DNA of 64,000 nucleotides from Typhlomys cinereus (GCA_023101885.1 JALPQD010000225.1:2294001-2358000); one strand, 5' to 3'; positions 11,450 through 23,869 are shown, numbered from the stretch's first letter. Notes: generated by a model not told the origin, from the sequence alone. Translations and numbers: made by a program.

Positions 11450-12240
11450 TTGTTTGGTTTTAAATTCTCAAACTGTAGAGTGGTTAGGCGTTGACAGGAA
11501 CACCATTAGGAACATCTTCATATCTTGATTCATTCCTTATACAATAGAGCTTTGTGCTCCTCAAATCTCTAGCATCGGGAAATGCAGTAGGACACTCTGC
11601 AGAGACCTTCTAGTGGGGAATATGGTTCAGAATTTAAAGAATTTTTCTCTACATGCAGAATTTCCTGAAACATACCAATATTGAAACAATGTACTTTTGT
11701 TTCTAAAGCAAGTGGAAGTGAAAAAAAATGAATCATTTTTCCTTCTAAGTTCCTGTGAAATTTCTGTAGTATGCAGACAACTTTTATAAAAGGTCTGAAG
11801 CAGAAAGGCCTCTATAGCAAATGTAAAGGTCATTGAGTCCCATGACCCCTCAACACTAGCTTCCTTTTTTGCTTTAGCAATGAAAACTTACAAATATGGC
11901 TTCCCAGGTCTCTGTTCCCCTCTTTTTTAAAAATTGTCAGCACAAGGTACTGGTAACAACCAATCATTTCTCACACTGAACACCATTTTGCTGACCTGGA
12001 CTTGATTCCTGGTTGCTACAAAACAAATCTAAGTTTACATCAGGGGTGACAAACCCCATGCCCTGTCATTTATCCTTTTTATAGCGTGGGTGACACTAAC
12101 AGTCAGCAAGTGTGCCAACATCTTGTTGATGAACCAAGTAAAGCAGAAAAGCACCGGAGCCCCCTGATCCCATGGTTAGAAAAAGATCTTTTAAATTTTA
12201 ATTAAATGTGCTCTGTATTATGGGCTATCATTAAGTGATC
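11450..12240. other. Non-coding stretch, nothing recognised
   Basis: No convincing open frame or repeat family. There are short homopolymer runs only. Confidence 0.5.
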
Positions 12241-12244
12241 CACA

Positions 12245-12360
12245 AATTCTATTTAATTTTAATCACAGTGACATCAATATGTTCACACAGGTAAGAAATT
12301 AAAGTTCAGATCCAAGACTATATAGTCAGCAGAGAGAAATACCTGGATTGAAACCAGAGC
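12245..12360 (-). repeat. Old MIR SINE, antisense
   Basis: AAATTAAAGTTCAGATCC, AAGACTATATAGTCAGCAG and ACCTGGATTGAAACCAGAG follow the antisense MIR pattern (gaggctcagag, then the cacagctag-like block, then gattcgaaccc). It is strongly diverged. Confidence 0.5.
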
Positions 12361-12707
12361 TGATAAACACGGATTCCTACTTCTATTAGTTCGTGTATCG
12401 TCCTCCCTTGTATAAGCATAAATATTTCACCATTCCCCCCTCTTCTTTGACATCTTAGGTTGGTTTGTTTTCCTTTCCAGTTTTCTACTTGTTTAAACAA
12501 GGGCCCAGCGAGTGTCCCAGCAGGTCAATCTTGCTGTATGTCCTTAGTGATTTCCAGATTGGGAATTGTGAGAACAGAGTCAATGGCACAATGTTATGAA
12601 GAAATTCTACATTTTTAAAAAATGCCAAATTTCCTTCTGCACAATTATATCAAATTGCATATCTGCTGCCAACATGTGTTCATGTCTAAGTCCTAAAAAT
12701 CTCTTTC

Positions 12708-12714
12708 TAAAAAC

Positions 12715-12763
<49 letters not shown>

Positions 12764-13004
12764 TATTTAAAAGAGTGCATTGTATGTCCCTGTGAAGGAC
12801 CATGGGTGGCTTGAGGAATCATCCTGAATTGCATCTACCTCAGTTTTGTTTTGCTCCGGCATTTCCTAGGTTCTACCCACTAGGGCTGGAAATTCAGGCT
12901 GCTGCTTTTTCTGCCTGGCATTTTTACATGGGACTTGGGATCCAAACTTAGGACCTTCTGTTTGTAAGACAGAGTCTTAACTCCTGAACCATCTCTCCAG
13001 ACCT
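12708..13004 (-). mobile_element. CA-tailed tRNA-head SINE with intact TSD
   Basis: Perfect 14-base target-site duplications TAAAAATCTCTTTC lie at 12694-12707 and 13005-13018. On the minus strand the element begins GGTCTGGAGAGATGGTTCAG (A-box-like), followed by GAAGGTCCTAAGTTTGGATC (B-box-like). It then has a non-tRNA body and ends in (CA)n. The body matches the copies at 6853 and 30130. It is non-coding; the opposed His-Thr and Val-Cys frames at 12596-12834 come from its tail. Confidence 0.85.
12719..12766. repeat. (GT)n microsatellite, SINE tail
   Basis: About 18 perfect GT units plus an interrupted end form the tail of the flanking SINE. Confidence 0.95.
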
Positions 13005-13024
13005 TAAAAATCTCTTTCAAAAAG

Positions 13025-13215
13025 TAAATACCCATCAAGATCAATCAGATGAAACTCAATGAGCCACACACTCAAAAAGCCATGAAAGCAGGACGGAGAC
13101 TGGTAAGGAAGAAGGTTTGTAGTGAGAAAAGGAAGGGGATGGAATTGGGGAATATAAAGTGAAAACAACATAAATTCATGTATGAAACCTAGGAGAATAA
13201 AATAAATTAAAACTG
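13025..13215 (+). mobile_element. L1 3' tail fragment
   Basis: A purine-rich 3' UTR-like block (GAAAAGGAAGGGGATGG) is followed by AATTCATGTATGAAACC and an A-rich end AATAAAATAAATTAAA. This is the usual end of rodent L1 copies. It is only a tail and is assigned by eye. Confidence 0.5.
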
Positions 13216-13349
13216 TAAGCATTTAAAATGATAATTCAAACTATGGTCTGTCAATTCCTATTATGAAATCTTAGAAATAAAAAATAATACCTTTAACAGA
13301 GAAGAGGGAGCAGTATGATTGTAAGAGCCTGAAGTCAGACGGTGGTTAG

Positions 13350-13800
13350 CCAAACATTATCTCCTGGACATGACAGAATTGCTGTATACAAGATTTCATG
13401 GCAGATATGTATACTTGCACAAGATTTGTATTGAATCTATCTCAACATCTTACTACAAAAGCAGTAAGATCTCAAAAAGATCTACACCCTCTGACAGACC
13501 GATGAGGACTAATACTGAAGGGGATATAAAGGAGGATGCTTTCCTCATTGGTATGTCCACTGACCTACAATAAGTGCTGGAACATGATGTATATCAGGCA
13601 TATATCATCAAAGACAAACTGGATGAAATATAGTGGAGCACACAAGGGAAAAGGTTTGAAAATAGGGAGATGAAGGGTTGTAAGGAGAAAAGAAGGGTGG
13701 GTGGGACTTAGGACTGAGGGTTGAAAACGGAAAATATTTTTGAATTCCCTATATACAATGTATGCAAAATAAAAAATGAAAAACCCCAAAAATAAATAAT
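13350..13800 (+). mobile_element. L1 3' UTR fragment, sense
   Basis: It contains ACATGACAGAATTGCTGTAT, TTGCACAAGATTTGTATTG and a TTCCTCATTGGTATGTCCAC block. A purine-rich region (AGGGTTGTAAGGAGAAAAG) follows, then TACAATGTATGCAAAATAAA and an A-rich (AAT)n tail at about 13785-13812. This is the sense orientation of the same 3' UTR seen reversed at 5590. It is 5' truncated and non-coding. Confidence 0.65.
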
Positions 13801-13812
13801 AATAATAATACC

Positions 13813-15200
13813 TTAAAAACTATTCTGCTTAAAGATATGCATTGGGGGCTTGTTTACAATGCATGCCTATTCCAGACTGGCAATCCTGCAATTCATGGCA
13901 GACAGGACAGAAACAAAGCATGGTTTAAAATACCCCCATATCCCCAGAATTTTTTAATGTTCAGCAAAAAATAAACAAAAACAAAACAAAACAATAAAAC
14001 CCCCCAACTCTGCTGCTTAGCCTACTTTAACTTGCATCCAGAATAAGAAAACTTGGAAGAGCTGGAATGAATATAGGCAGGCTTTCCTGTTTCTGACACA
14101 GGGCACCAAATGATTTCCTGTTGTTTCCCCCTGAGGTGGGGTTCATTCTGGCTGCTAGCTAAAGAGCCCCTGACTTTTTGCTCTGAGTAGGGCTCAGCAA
14201 CTTTTTTTTTTTTTTTGTCTTCAGGATTCCCATTGTAAGTGAGATGATCCCTGGGGCAAATTGGGGAAAAAACAAACAAATAAATAAATAGCTGTGTATT
14301 GTCAGCACAAGGGCTTGGCGATGTTAGTGTTGATGTTAGTGTGTGCTGCCCACCTTGATAAACTAAAAGTTGCCACACAGGGTCCTTCATTATAGGGACA
14401 TTGGCCTTCCTACTGTGGAAGGTGAAGCTGACCTTCAGGCAAACGAGCATTCCTTGTGTCTAACGGACTCTGTGGATAGAAAACAAACTGTTGGACTTTG
14501 TAACAGGGAGAAGGGAGGGTTTGAGAGGTGACTTGAAATCTGTAAATTCATCAGTCCTGCAAGTGTCCACACATCTCTGTGATAGCATAGAGAAGAGAAA
14601 GATTAACACTTCGGAGGACAGGGAACTGTCCAGATCTGATAAATAATTAAAATAATAAACCAGGAATATCACTGAAGCGATCATTTATACACACACATCC
14701 ACACACGCACAAACTTTCTAAAGGGACACTCGATTTCTTTGCTTATTCAAGTCCTGCGTGGAAGGAAAAGTGGAGTCCTAGCATGTCCTGCTCTTGTTCT
14801 CTTGCCTTGGGAATCTGGAGACTAGGAAATGAGGGTCATATTTTGGGCATCAGGAAATTCCTGGGGAAATTCATCTGCAGCTCTGACATGGCAACCCTGG
14901 GGTGGGTGGGGATGGGGTTCTATCTCTTTTATGCTCTTCCCCAGCAGCACCTTAATTGACACCCAATAGTAATCATTTGTGGAATTAATTTTTAGTAGCT
15001 GCTTTTTTCACTGTTGAGAATAAAGGACTTATCGCCAAGACGTTCACGTCTGCTGTCAGTACGGAGGAAAACACAAGGAAGACTGGTCCCACAGCAATCT
15101 GTCCATGCAGCTGTGCCAGAGGATGCCAGGGCACAGGCAGTGGCTCAGATACTGGCTTCTCTCCCGCAGCGAAAACTCAAGCCCCTCCTCCTCATTCAGG
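13813..15200. other. 5' flank of the CpG island, no gene seen
   Basis: Contains a T-run at about 14201-14216 and an AAAC/AAAT-rich patch at about 14268-14291. The 142-residue minus-strand frame at 14022-14450 has no recognised domain and crosses these low-complexity tracts. GC content rises towards 15200. Confidence 0.55.
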
Positions 15201-15224
15201 ACCCCCAACTAGAAAGCCAGGGAG

Positions 15225-15790
15225 TTGCTCACACACGCCAGCCGCGGAGCCTGGTGGCACTCACTCCCTCCTGCCCTACTGGTCCCTGGTATCCTCGCCC
15301 CTCCTCCCTCCTCCCCAGCCCAGGTTTGGCGGCGAGTGCTGCCTAGTGACTGGCGAGTGGCTTTTTGCCTTCCTCGCTCTTTGTCTCCTCCTCCAGTGAG
15401 GCTCCTGCGCCCCGCGCAGGGTCTGCAGCGGCCGCCGCAGCAGCGAAAGCCAAGTCGTGCCCCACACGGCCGCTCGGGGCCGCACCCTCGCTCGGTGGCG
15501 GCGCGCAAAGACGCCAGCCGCGCCACGCACCGCCTTGCGTCCTGCGCCCGGGCCACAGCGCATCCACGCCGCCGCGGCGGTCGCCCGGGAGTGGAGGCCG
15601 GCTGCCCGGCCGGGTCAGGGTGGGCAGCCCCGCTTGCAGCCGGCTGGAGGTGGCGGCCTCTACAGCCCTGGCAGCGAGCACACCCCTAAGCAAAGGCATC
15701 AAACGCCTCCTCCCTGCGCCACGAGGATGGAGCTGCCATCCCGAGCCCGGACTGGCGCAAGGTAAGGTGCAGCCGCCTGTTGCTTTATGC
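15225..15790 (+). promoter_or_regulatory. CpG island, probable gene promoter
   Basis: This is the only CpG-dense stretch in the window, with clusters such as GCAGCGGCCGCCGCAGCAGC at 15424-15443, a GGTGGCGGCGCGCAAAGACG block and CCACGCCGCCGCGGCGGTCG. I see no TATA box close upstream, which suits a CpG-island promoter with dispersed starts. Because CG is otherwise depleted in the window, this region has probably been kept unmethylated in the germ line. The plus direction is inferred from the ATG and splice donor at 15727-15763. The frames of 95-154 residues on both strands here are open because GC-rich DNA has few stops. GC-box-like sites further down (GGGCGGGG near 16738) might add to control. 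Confidence 0.8.
15727..15761 (+). CDS. Putative coding part of exon 1, unidentified gene
   Basis: An ATG with A at -3 and G at +4 (a strong Kozak context) sits at the 3' edge of the CpG island. It reads MELPSRARTGA and then meets AAG|GTAAGG at 15761/15762, a near-perfect splice donor that would leave phase 2. Upstream, the same frame is open back past 15457, so a longer N terminus is formally possible, but its Pro/Arg/Ala composition looks like GC-rich 5' UTR. I do not recognise the peptide, and no acceptor or second exon is evident in the 48 kb downstream, so the first intron probably leaves the window. Exon 1 could instead be non-coding. Confidence 0.35.
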
Positions 15791-18700
15791 AGAGCGCGGG
15801 AGCAGCTCCCCTGATCCGGTTCCTAGGCCGTCCCTCTGGGAAGAAGTGGAAAACTGTTACTGCAGTTTTGAGCCATGTTTCCCCAAACCTCTAGGTCCCT
15901 TTGGCACAGACCTTTGGAGAAACCCCTCACGGCAAGGGGAAATCGACTCTCTTCTATCCTGTGCAGCCAGATGCCATGCAGTAGTCTGCAAACTTTTGTG
16001 ACCCTGCCTGCGCCGAGCTCACCCCTGTAGGGTGCATGCTCCGCACTCTTGTGCACCCTTCCCCCAGCTCCTCGTTGCCCGATGCATTTGCCCATTTCTC
16101 CCGGTGTGTTCTTGCAGTTCGACTTTCCACTCCCGCAGCTTCCATTGCAGAGATTTGGGACCCAGCAGTACTCTTCCTGCCTATCTACATTCGGTAGAGG
16201 CAGAGAGGGTGAGTCCAGATAGGTGAGACATGAGGGAAGGCTGCTGTCATTCGAGGGCTCCATCCAGAGTGATGGGGGTCAGGCCACTGGCACACAACAT
16301 CCCTCAACTCAATAATAAAACCCTTGGAGTGGCTTTTGGTTTATTTCGTGTGAACTACAAGTGCTGATCTGGGTGGGTGAAGTAAGTGGTTTTGGGAGGA
16401 AAAGATCGCTAGTGAAGGTGCAGGAGGAAGCAGAGAGTGAGATCTACCCACGGGTGTGGGGGGGGGGGACGAAAAGGATCTGCTAATGTGGACGAAGGGC
16501 CGGCCAACCCAGTGCGGTCATTGAAAAGAGACTGAAGTCCATAGGGCGCTGGCCCCAATGTACTAATTCAGCAGAAGGGCTGGATACCTGAGTATCTGGG
16601 AAGTGGGATGCAGCCTTGGAATTCCTGGCCCGGGGGCGTTTTGGGAAGGCTGGCTGCTGGATCCAGGGGTGAAGAGCGCTCCCTCCCCAGGAGCAAACAA
16701 ACCTACAGGCTATAATGCGAATGCGCTGGCTTCTTGGGCGGGGACTGAATGTTCAGATCAAGCCAAGGGATGCTTTTCCTAGTTCCAAGAGGGCCAGAAC
16801 CCAGCTCCTGCCCGCCCCCACCCCTTGCTTCAATGTCCCTTCATCTCTGCAGCCCAGCTGGTATCCCCGCTCCCACCTTCACTGCCCGCATTTGATCTTC
16901 TGATCAAATGGCTCCACAATCTGATGGAAGGGGACTCCTGATAGGTCCCTAGGGGACCTCCGGTGAGGGTTAGGAGGTCTCGGCACACAGCAGGTAGGTA
17001 GAGATTCCAGCCCGCCGAAGGAAAGTGCAGGGCGGAGGCTGCAGAAGGGAGCCACCTTCTGCTGCTCAGAGAATCGCACCTGGGCGGAGCAAGGGAATGG
17101 GGGAGCCCTGAGTCGGGTTGGAAAGGGTTGGGAGCTCAGAGCTGGAGGGCGTGCTGGGAAACGCAAAGGGAGGGAGTATTTGCAACAATTTCTTCGGTTT
17201 GGGGAGATCCAGCTTCGCCACCAACCCCCAGGGATCAGAGGTGGGTCTACCCACAGTACAACCCTCAGAGAGATCTTTCTGGTTATTTCCAGTGCTTTGG
17301 TGGCTGCAGGGAGGCTATGGTCTTTCTTTCTCTTCATTCCAACCTCCTGGAGTTCAAGACTATACACCGGAGGGGGCCTAGTCTGCTATTGCAAAGAAGG
17401 GGTGGCAACCCTTTTTTAGCTCTTAAACCTTCACCCTTTCTTTGAGCATAACACAGCGCTGTGGCTGGGAGAGGAGGTGTATACCCGCTCCAGTGCTGCT
17501 TTTGGGTGAGAGTCCCATCCCTGGTTCCCAGCTACTCCATATGAAGCATTTGAGTCTCTGGTATGGGTCTGTGTGCAGTTTCCAGGGCCTCTCTGTCCAA
17601 GCCTCTCACCTGCATGCTTCCAGGAGCACATCTTTCTTTAGGGTGCCTGTGACTGGCTCCCAAGGCTGTAACAGATGGGAGAAAGCAGAATTGGGGCATT
17701 CTCATTTCTGGCCCCTTTTGTCAGAGGCCGATCATCAGAGATCTGGGAGGAATTCCTTGACTGACACTTTCATTTCCAGAACCCTGGAGCAGCTGTCTCC
17801 CTGCCTGGAAACAGCAGGCTTCAGAGCCCTAAAGAACAAGAGCAGACATCCCCCACCCCCCATAAGCTTTTGGTGCAGTTCCAGCCATACAGGCCACATC
17901 CTCACGGGCCATTCTGGCTGGGGACAGCAGTGCAGCATCTTCGGATTTACCTGGATATCTGAGGTAGGAGCCCAGGGTTCAATTTCTCATTCTTCCCGGT
18001 GAAGGCTTGTTTCTGGATTTCTGCTCTACTTCTTCCTTCACATAGAAAACTGGCTGGAATCTCTCTTGGGACCTTGAGGGAAAGCTCCAAACCCTACCAA
18101 GGTTGTTTGGGTAGTGATTGAGTTGTTCTGAAGACACTAGAATAATAATAATAGTGCCTCTGAGTATTCCTTGAGTTGATTCTGCATGCAGTGCCAAGCA
18201 CGTTCCTGGTTATTGAATGTGCTTGTGCTACTTTGAATTTGCATGATAGCCAATAAAGACAGTCAAAGTTATTTACTTTATCTCATTGGTTGGTTAGGGA
18301 AACCAATTCAAGGAGATATCACTTGCTTGTTGTGAGCTAGACAGTAAGTTTTGGGGTTGATTTCTCTGGTAGCCAGAGAACTGTAAGTGTGTATGCTCTC
18401 AGGCAAATTTGGCAATATAGAAAGTATGGATGGGGGCATTTATGCTCTTTTCTAAGCACCAATAGGTATACTGTGGGTGCTAGCCCTTATTAAAGGGAGT
18501 TCTGAATTAGAGTCTGTTGGGAAACAACTTGGCAGAATGAGAGGTCAGAATCAGAAACCAATGTTGTTGAGCTTCTCTTCTATATCTTAATTGCAAAGGG
18601 AAATGAACCTAGGGTCCTGTATGTGAAGAAGGATTTGCTTTGTGGCAGCCAAGTATATTCTGCACATGACTGCTTTCTAGGGTTGAATTAGAATGAGAGT

Positions 18701-19515
18701 GAAAGAAAGAGCTCAGACATCATCTATAAGAAGCCCAGTCAGCACTGTGCACCAGGCCACCCATCACGTTTGTGTCCTAAGTCATATGGGAACCTCTGTC
18801 TACTAACCTCTGGTCAAATATATGTGCCAATGCATATCAATGGACTATTCTTACTCCTATTTTTCAGGATATTGAAAATAGAGGAAAGCAATTTCTTAGA
18901 ACATTTTGTCTATTTTTCCACAAATGTGTCTTAATCAGCAGAACTAGAAAACGTAAGGTTCTTATCATGCACACCGAAACATGGTTCTTTGGGGAAAAAT
19001 GCAGCAGAATATTTATAACCCTTCAAATCAACAAAAATGCATTAACTCTGCCAACTTTAATGATTCTAAATAAGATTAAATGGATTCCCAGGCACTTGGC
19101 AACATCCTGGTAGGTTGAATAGTTCTGTCCTGCCCTAATCGCAAGCATTTGTGGGAACAGAAAGACAACATATCAGGAAAATTCTTCTGGTGCAATAGAA
19201 TGAAAGGGTGTGATTTCTCCTAATTCTGACTATTGAATTGGGCTTCTGTGTTGATGTAACTTTGAGTATAGCAGCATGTTACTAGTGGGCATAGCCAGGA
19301 CTCAGACAGGGGAAAGACCCCTCTGTGTCATTCCTCATTCACTGACCCCTTGCACAGAATATCTTCCCAGTTACTTATGGCTTCTATAGACATCTGTAGG
19401 ATGGAATTCTGCATACTGGAACATCCCATGCCTTTTTTCTAAAGTCACAATACTAAGATGTCCTCTTCTTAGAGATAAACCAAGGAAAATCCAGCTGAAG
19501 AGTGAGAAAAGCCTG
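15762..19515 (+). other. Probable start of intron 1, few repeats
   Basis: It starts with the donor GTAAGG. Composition is more GC-rich than the rest of the window up to about 18000 and then falls. There is a G-run of 11 at about 16459-16469, and GC-box-like sites near 16738 and 17082. The 186-residue plus frame at 17442-18002 and several overlapping frames at 17066-17445 have no recognisable domain and are contradicted by equally open frames on the other strand. Low repeat density near a promoter is usual and may reflect regulatory constraint. Confidence 0.4.
16889..16910. repeat. Perfect palindrome, 9-base stem
   Basis: CATTTGATC, loop TTCT, then GATCAAATG: a perfect inverted repeat about 1.1 kb downstream of the putative exon 1. 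It contains two GATC sites. No terminator-like T-run follows, and a role is not implied. Confidence 0.9.
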
Positions 19516-19517
19516 CT

Positions 19518-19608
<91 letters not shown>
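19516..19608. repeat. (TTTC)n tetranucleotide microsatellite
   Basis: About 23 essentially perfect units with pyrimidines on + and purines on -. It accounts for the opposed Leu/Ser/Phe and Lys/Glu/Arg frames here. Confidence 0.97.
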
Positions 19609-22600
19609 GTTTGCTCTTTTGTTTTTTTGTCCTATGAAGACAGAAGAAACTGTAGATAAACATGGAGATCTGGTGGCTTTTTTTGTCATTAGAGGCAGGA
19701 TTCCCATTCTCTATTCTGTGACACACCAGTAGAGTGGCCCCAGGCAGTGACTAGTAAAGGGGAAAAGGTAAGGGTACCATATCCTTAGAGAAGATAAGTC
19801 TACTGGAGCCATCCCCTGGCACACACCACCTAGGAACACCTGAAGCTAGCAGGACAAAAGTGGAGAGCGGTTTTTCCTTCCCTGCCTTCCCCTAACCCCA
19901 CTTGCTACCTGAGTCACCCTGATGGATCTGAATCTCAGAGCCCCAGGGTCCCAAGGGGCTGCATCCTCATTCTAGAGAAATCATTAGAAATGAATCTTAT
20001 TTTTAAGTAACTAGGAAAAAAACTGCACACCTGCTACACTCTTCTGGGAGAACCATCCACAATCTGATGGTCCCCGAAGTGTAACTGTCTTGAGGTAGGG
20101 ACAGTGGTTTGGTTAGAACACAGTGGCTAGAAGAACAAGTTGCACCCTTGAAAGTGACTGTGAAAGCATGTCCTGGACTGGTCTCTCTGCTCTTGAACCA
20201 TAGGCAGGAGAATGCCTCTGGACATGGTGAATCCTGGTCTCCCATTCCCAGACACTGCAGAATGGAAAGGGAGTTGGTACTGCTGTATCTGATTCCTGTG
20301 GTCTCTGCTCACTCTTCTTACTGTCCGAGTCCAGACCTTATGTGCTAACAAAAAGTTCACACAGCTCATCTGCTGGCACAACTCTCCAAGCGTGTACTTC
20401 CTTGAAATCATATAAATGTCAGTTTGTGGACAGAATAATGACTAAGCAGTATGTTCTGAAGGAAAGAATTTGAAAAAATGAAAGCGATTCAGAGCACATT
20501 GAATGCATACCTTTATGAAATACCTCTGTCAGCTGTAATTCCCATTTTTGGTTGGATATTTGAAATAAAAATATTTTTAATAACAAGAGAATCCAAATAA
20601 CAAGAGCCCATGAAAAGAGTCTGAAGAAGTTGAAATTGTAAAAAGCCTGAAATAGAAACAGAAGCTTCATTTTTGTGCATCTATTTAAATAAATATATGA
20701 CATTTTAACCCATATTTAGATTTTATTATCTTCATAACTGATAAACTTAATACAGTATTCATTTTATCTGAAGATTATGAGTCTGAACATACTTTGACAC
20801 TTGACTGTAAACAAGATGAACTTTAGGACTGAGATACTCATATGCTTTTACCGTTTTCCTTACAAAAACAGCAAATGAGTACATGTCATCTCGGTGTGTG
20901 AAACGGCAACTTCCTAAGAGTGAAGTCTGAACTCTTCTCATGAATGATGGGTCTCCTTCAGAGTGGCAGATTCCTAGTAAGAGCCAAATAGTTCCTCAAA
21001 CATAAATAAGTAAAAAAAAAATCACTCTCAATAAAAATAGATTTTATTCTCCAAGAGGATAAATGAGCAGATTAGGAAAGGTTACAGAATTTATGATTTC
21101 ATTTTAACCTAAGCTCTCAAAGCTGCATTTTATGTTAATACTTGTCAAGTGCAAATGTCACTAGACTCTTAAGCAGGTTTAGTCTTATAAGTGTTGTAGT
21201 ATCTTTTATTAGGCAAAATTGAAAAGACGATTTTTAAAAAAAGTTTTCAAGCCATTTGCAGCATCATGGAGCAATGTTTGACAGTGTAGTGTGTTTTTAA
21301 ATCGTGTGCCATGTTTTCAAATGCAGGCTAGCTGCTGTTTTCTTTTCTTCTCCCCCTAACCCCCCATCCCTTCATTCCTCCTTTCCTATCTTTATCCCTT
21401 GGGTTACTGATAGAATAGGTATCCAGTATTTTGTACCTTTAGCCCTTAGTTGGAGAAGCCAACCTTCTGCAAGCAAGCCAGCCCCTGGAGATCTCCTGCT
21501 GTGCACATGGGCATGAAAAGAGTCTTGGCCTGTCCTCTGATCTTTCCTTCACAAGGTTAAGTCTCAAGTTCTATTCTCTCCAACCTCCTTTCAAGTTAAG
21601 TTAGGGAGCAGCATGGTCCTTAAAGCAGCCAGTCAGTTCTTCCAATTGTGTCTCAAAAGTACATTTTGTAAATAAGGTGGACACTTTTCCCTGTGGAAGG
21701 TATGATGTGGATTGTCTGTGAAAGAGAGGGGGTATCTGACCATCTGGGCAGGAAGACTAGAGAGCAGCAGTCCCAGAATAATTTGCTTAAATATATAATG
21801 TACATGCAAGATTACAAGCAAACAAATTTTAGTAATATTTGCTGTCATTATTACTGACCTGTGTGTCTCTTGTGCAATGCCTGCATGATAGGTGCTGGTG
21901 TTGGCACAAGGGGTTCAGCTATTTGAAGTAGCAACCAGGATAAAATGTTGCTGTGAGATGCTTGGAGCATTGTTCTGTGACATGAGCATAGCTAACTTGT
22001 ATGGGTGACAGAATCACTGGTTCTTACTTCATATGAAGCTTGGGGCTTGTGTTTACAATAGAATAAAGCACGGCATTGCTATCAAAGATTAATTCACAAA
22101 ATTGTGACTTATTTTCTATTCAAGTTCATGGATGGATGATCTCTTGGGTTCTCTTGGTGGATGTCTTGATTGTCTATGACCACAAGGACTCAATCAGGGT
22201 AGCAACAGTTTGCATTTGTTCTCAGGGATACTTAGGACTGATCTCCAAACTGTAGATGTAAGCTAAGGTGAATCTGGGCCAGTTGTGATACAGGATCTTT
22301 CTGGGTTCTTTAACTCTTAAGGGTCTTCTCCCTAAATAATTTTCACTTCTTTAACCAGTACGGTCTTTTTTTTCTGCCTTATTCATAGGCTTAAGACTGT
22401 TGGGAAGTGAAGTTCTTTAGAGAGTTGAAAGAATATTCCACATCAAGGCCAATGACAAAGTATGCAACCCTGTGGTAAAGATTGAAATTCCAGTGGGAAA
22501 AACATTGGCTGCATTTTAGCTCCCATAATCCTCTTTGGCTAGGATCCCTTTGGCCTTGGCCAGCATCACCTGAAGTAAGGGGAAATTATCAGACCACACT

Positions 22601-23869
22601 GATTTCAGCCAAAAAGTGTTAACTTCCTCTCCAACAGTTCTTCCTTTCACAGAGTTGCCACAATGGTTTTGAAAAGCTTACTTCCTTTCCCTGCCCATTT
22701 CCCAGCTATCAGGAAATGGCCTTGATGTAGGCAGGTGGATGGAGCCCCAAGAGAATGGGCAGGGATCTGAAGAGCTCTTTAACTGAGGAATGGAGCAGAA
22801 ACTGCAGTCAGGGGGTGTTTCCTAGACAGATGGTTTTCACTGTCCTGTGTGGAGAAGACAGAGTGTCCAGTTCCTGAGATCAACGTGTTTCCTATGTTCT
22901 GACTGATGAAACGGAACCCGTTTAGTAGAAGAAAAATTTCTGCAAGAAAGCTTTTGATTTAGTAGGAAGAAGCAAGATCTCACAGAAAAACTTTGCTCGT
23001 GTACGTGGAGATTGAGGGGCCTTGCTGCAGCTTCATAATCAGATGCCGGCATTAGACTGGATCTCACTTGTTTAGTGAGAGGATGACTTGGTGTCCTCAA
23101 AAGTCCTTTCCAGAAGTGTGCTCTGTGATGTCAATGGCCATACACTCCATATGGTGGCTTCTCTGTGTGAGCTTCTTCAGGCTCACAGATCCAACATGGT
23201 GGATGGACACTCTACAATTCTGAGAGTCAGGGATGTCTGGAGCATCCTGGACCCTAGAATCAGAATATATTGGTGGAGGCTATAGAGGAAACAAGAGCCA
23301 TCTTACATAAGGACAGGACAAAAAAGGTGAAATGCCGGTCAACTTCACCAGTAGTGCTAATTCACAATGTAGGTGAGATACAGGAAAGAAAGATGAGGGA
23401 TTCCTCAACTCTGAATCTACTTTTGTGCCTGACTTTAACTCTCTAATATTTTTGCATCATTCCTGATTGTATGCAGTAGGATTGTAGCCCCCCTAGGATG
23501 GCCTCAGTCTGCTGCCTGGCTGTCCTCTCTCTTCATCTGTCCTATTTCTTGGCATCCCGTGTTACAGTGATGCTGGGACTCACCCTACTTACAATATTCA
23601 TTTCTCCAGCTCTGTATTAATATTATGTCATGGGGGGAAGTATTTAGACTATATTTCCCCAGAAATCTGATTGTAAAATTTACCGGTGTATGCCTCTCCC
23701 TAGCTCTGTCTTGCTCCATTTACCATCCTGTTCTGGAAAGCTCACCATTTCCTCCCTCCATATCTTCTCCCTCCATGTTGTCAAGCTTTTAGCCTACCTA
23801 CTCACATGTCCATCCATCCATATCTAGCCAAGCCAAGTCCCAATACCTCTTCTTTTAATAGTGGATTGA
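19609..23869. other. Non-coding stretch, no young repeat recognised
   Basis: About 4.2 kb with only short frames. 20440-20720 and 21000-21300 are AT-rich, homopolymer-poor and free of recognisable repeats, the sort of sequence in which conserved non-coding elements occur. That cannot be judged without alignment. No exon with trustworthy splice sites is found. Confidence 0.4.

Noticed and set aside
15209..15814. Six overlapping 95-154-residue frames on both strands of the CpG island
   Set aside because: GC-rich DNA has few stop codons. Pro/Arg/Ala-rich frames in all phases are expected by chance; only the ATG with the donor has extra support.
17442..18002. 186-residue plus-strand open frame, the longest in the window
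   Set aside because: No domain, signal or family likeness; composition follows local GC; a minus-strand frame overlaps it; no trustworthy splice or promoter context of its own.
19453..19732. Lys/Glu-rich and Phe/Leu-rich small proteins
   Set aside because: Direct translations of the (TTTC)n tract.
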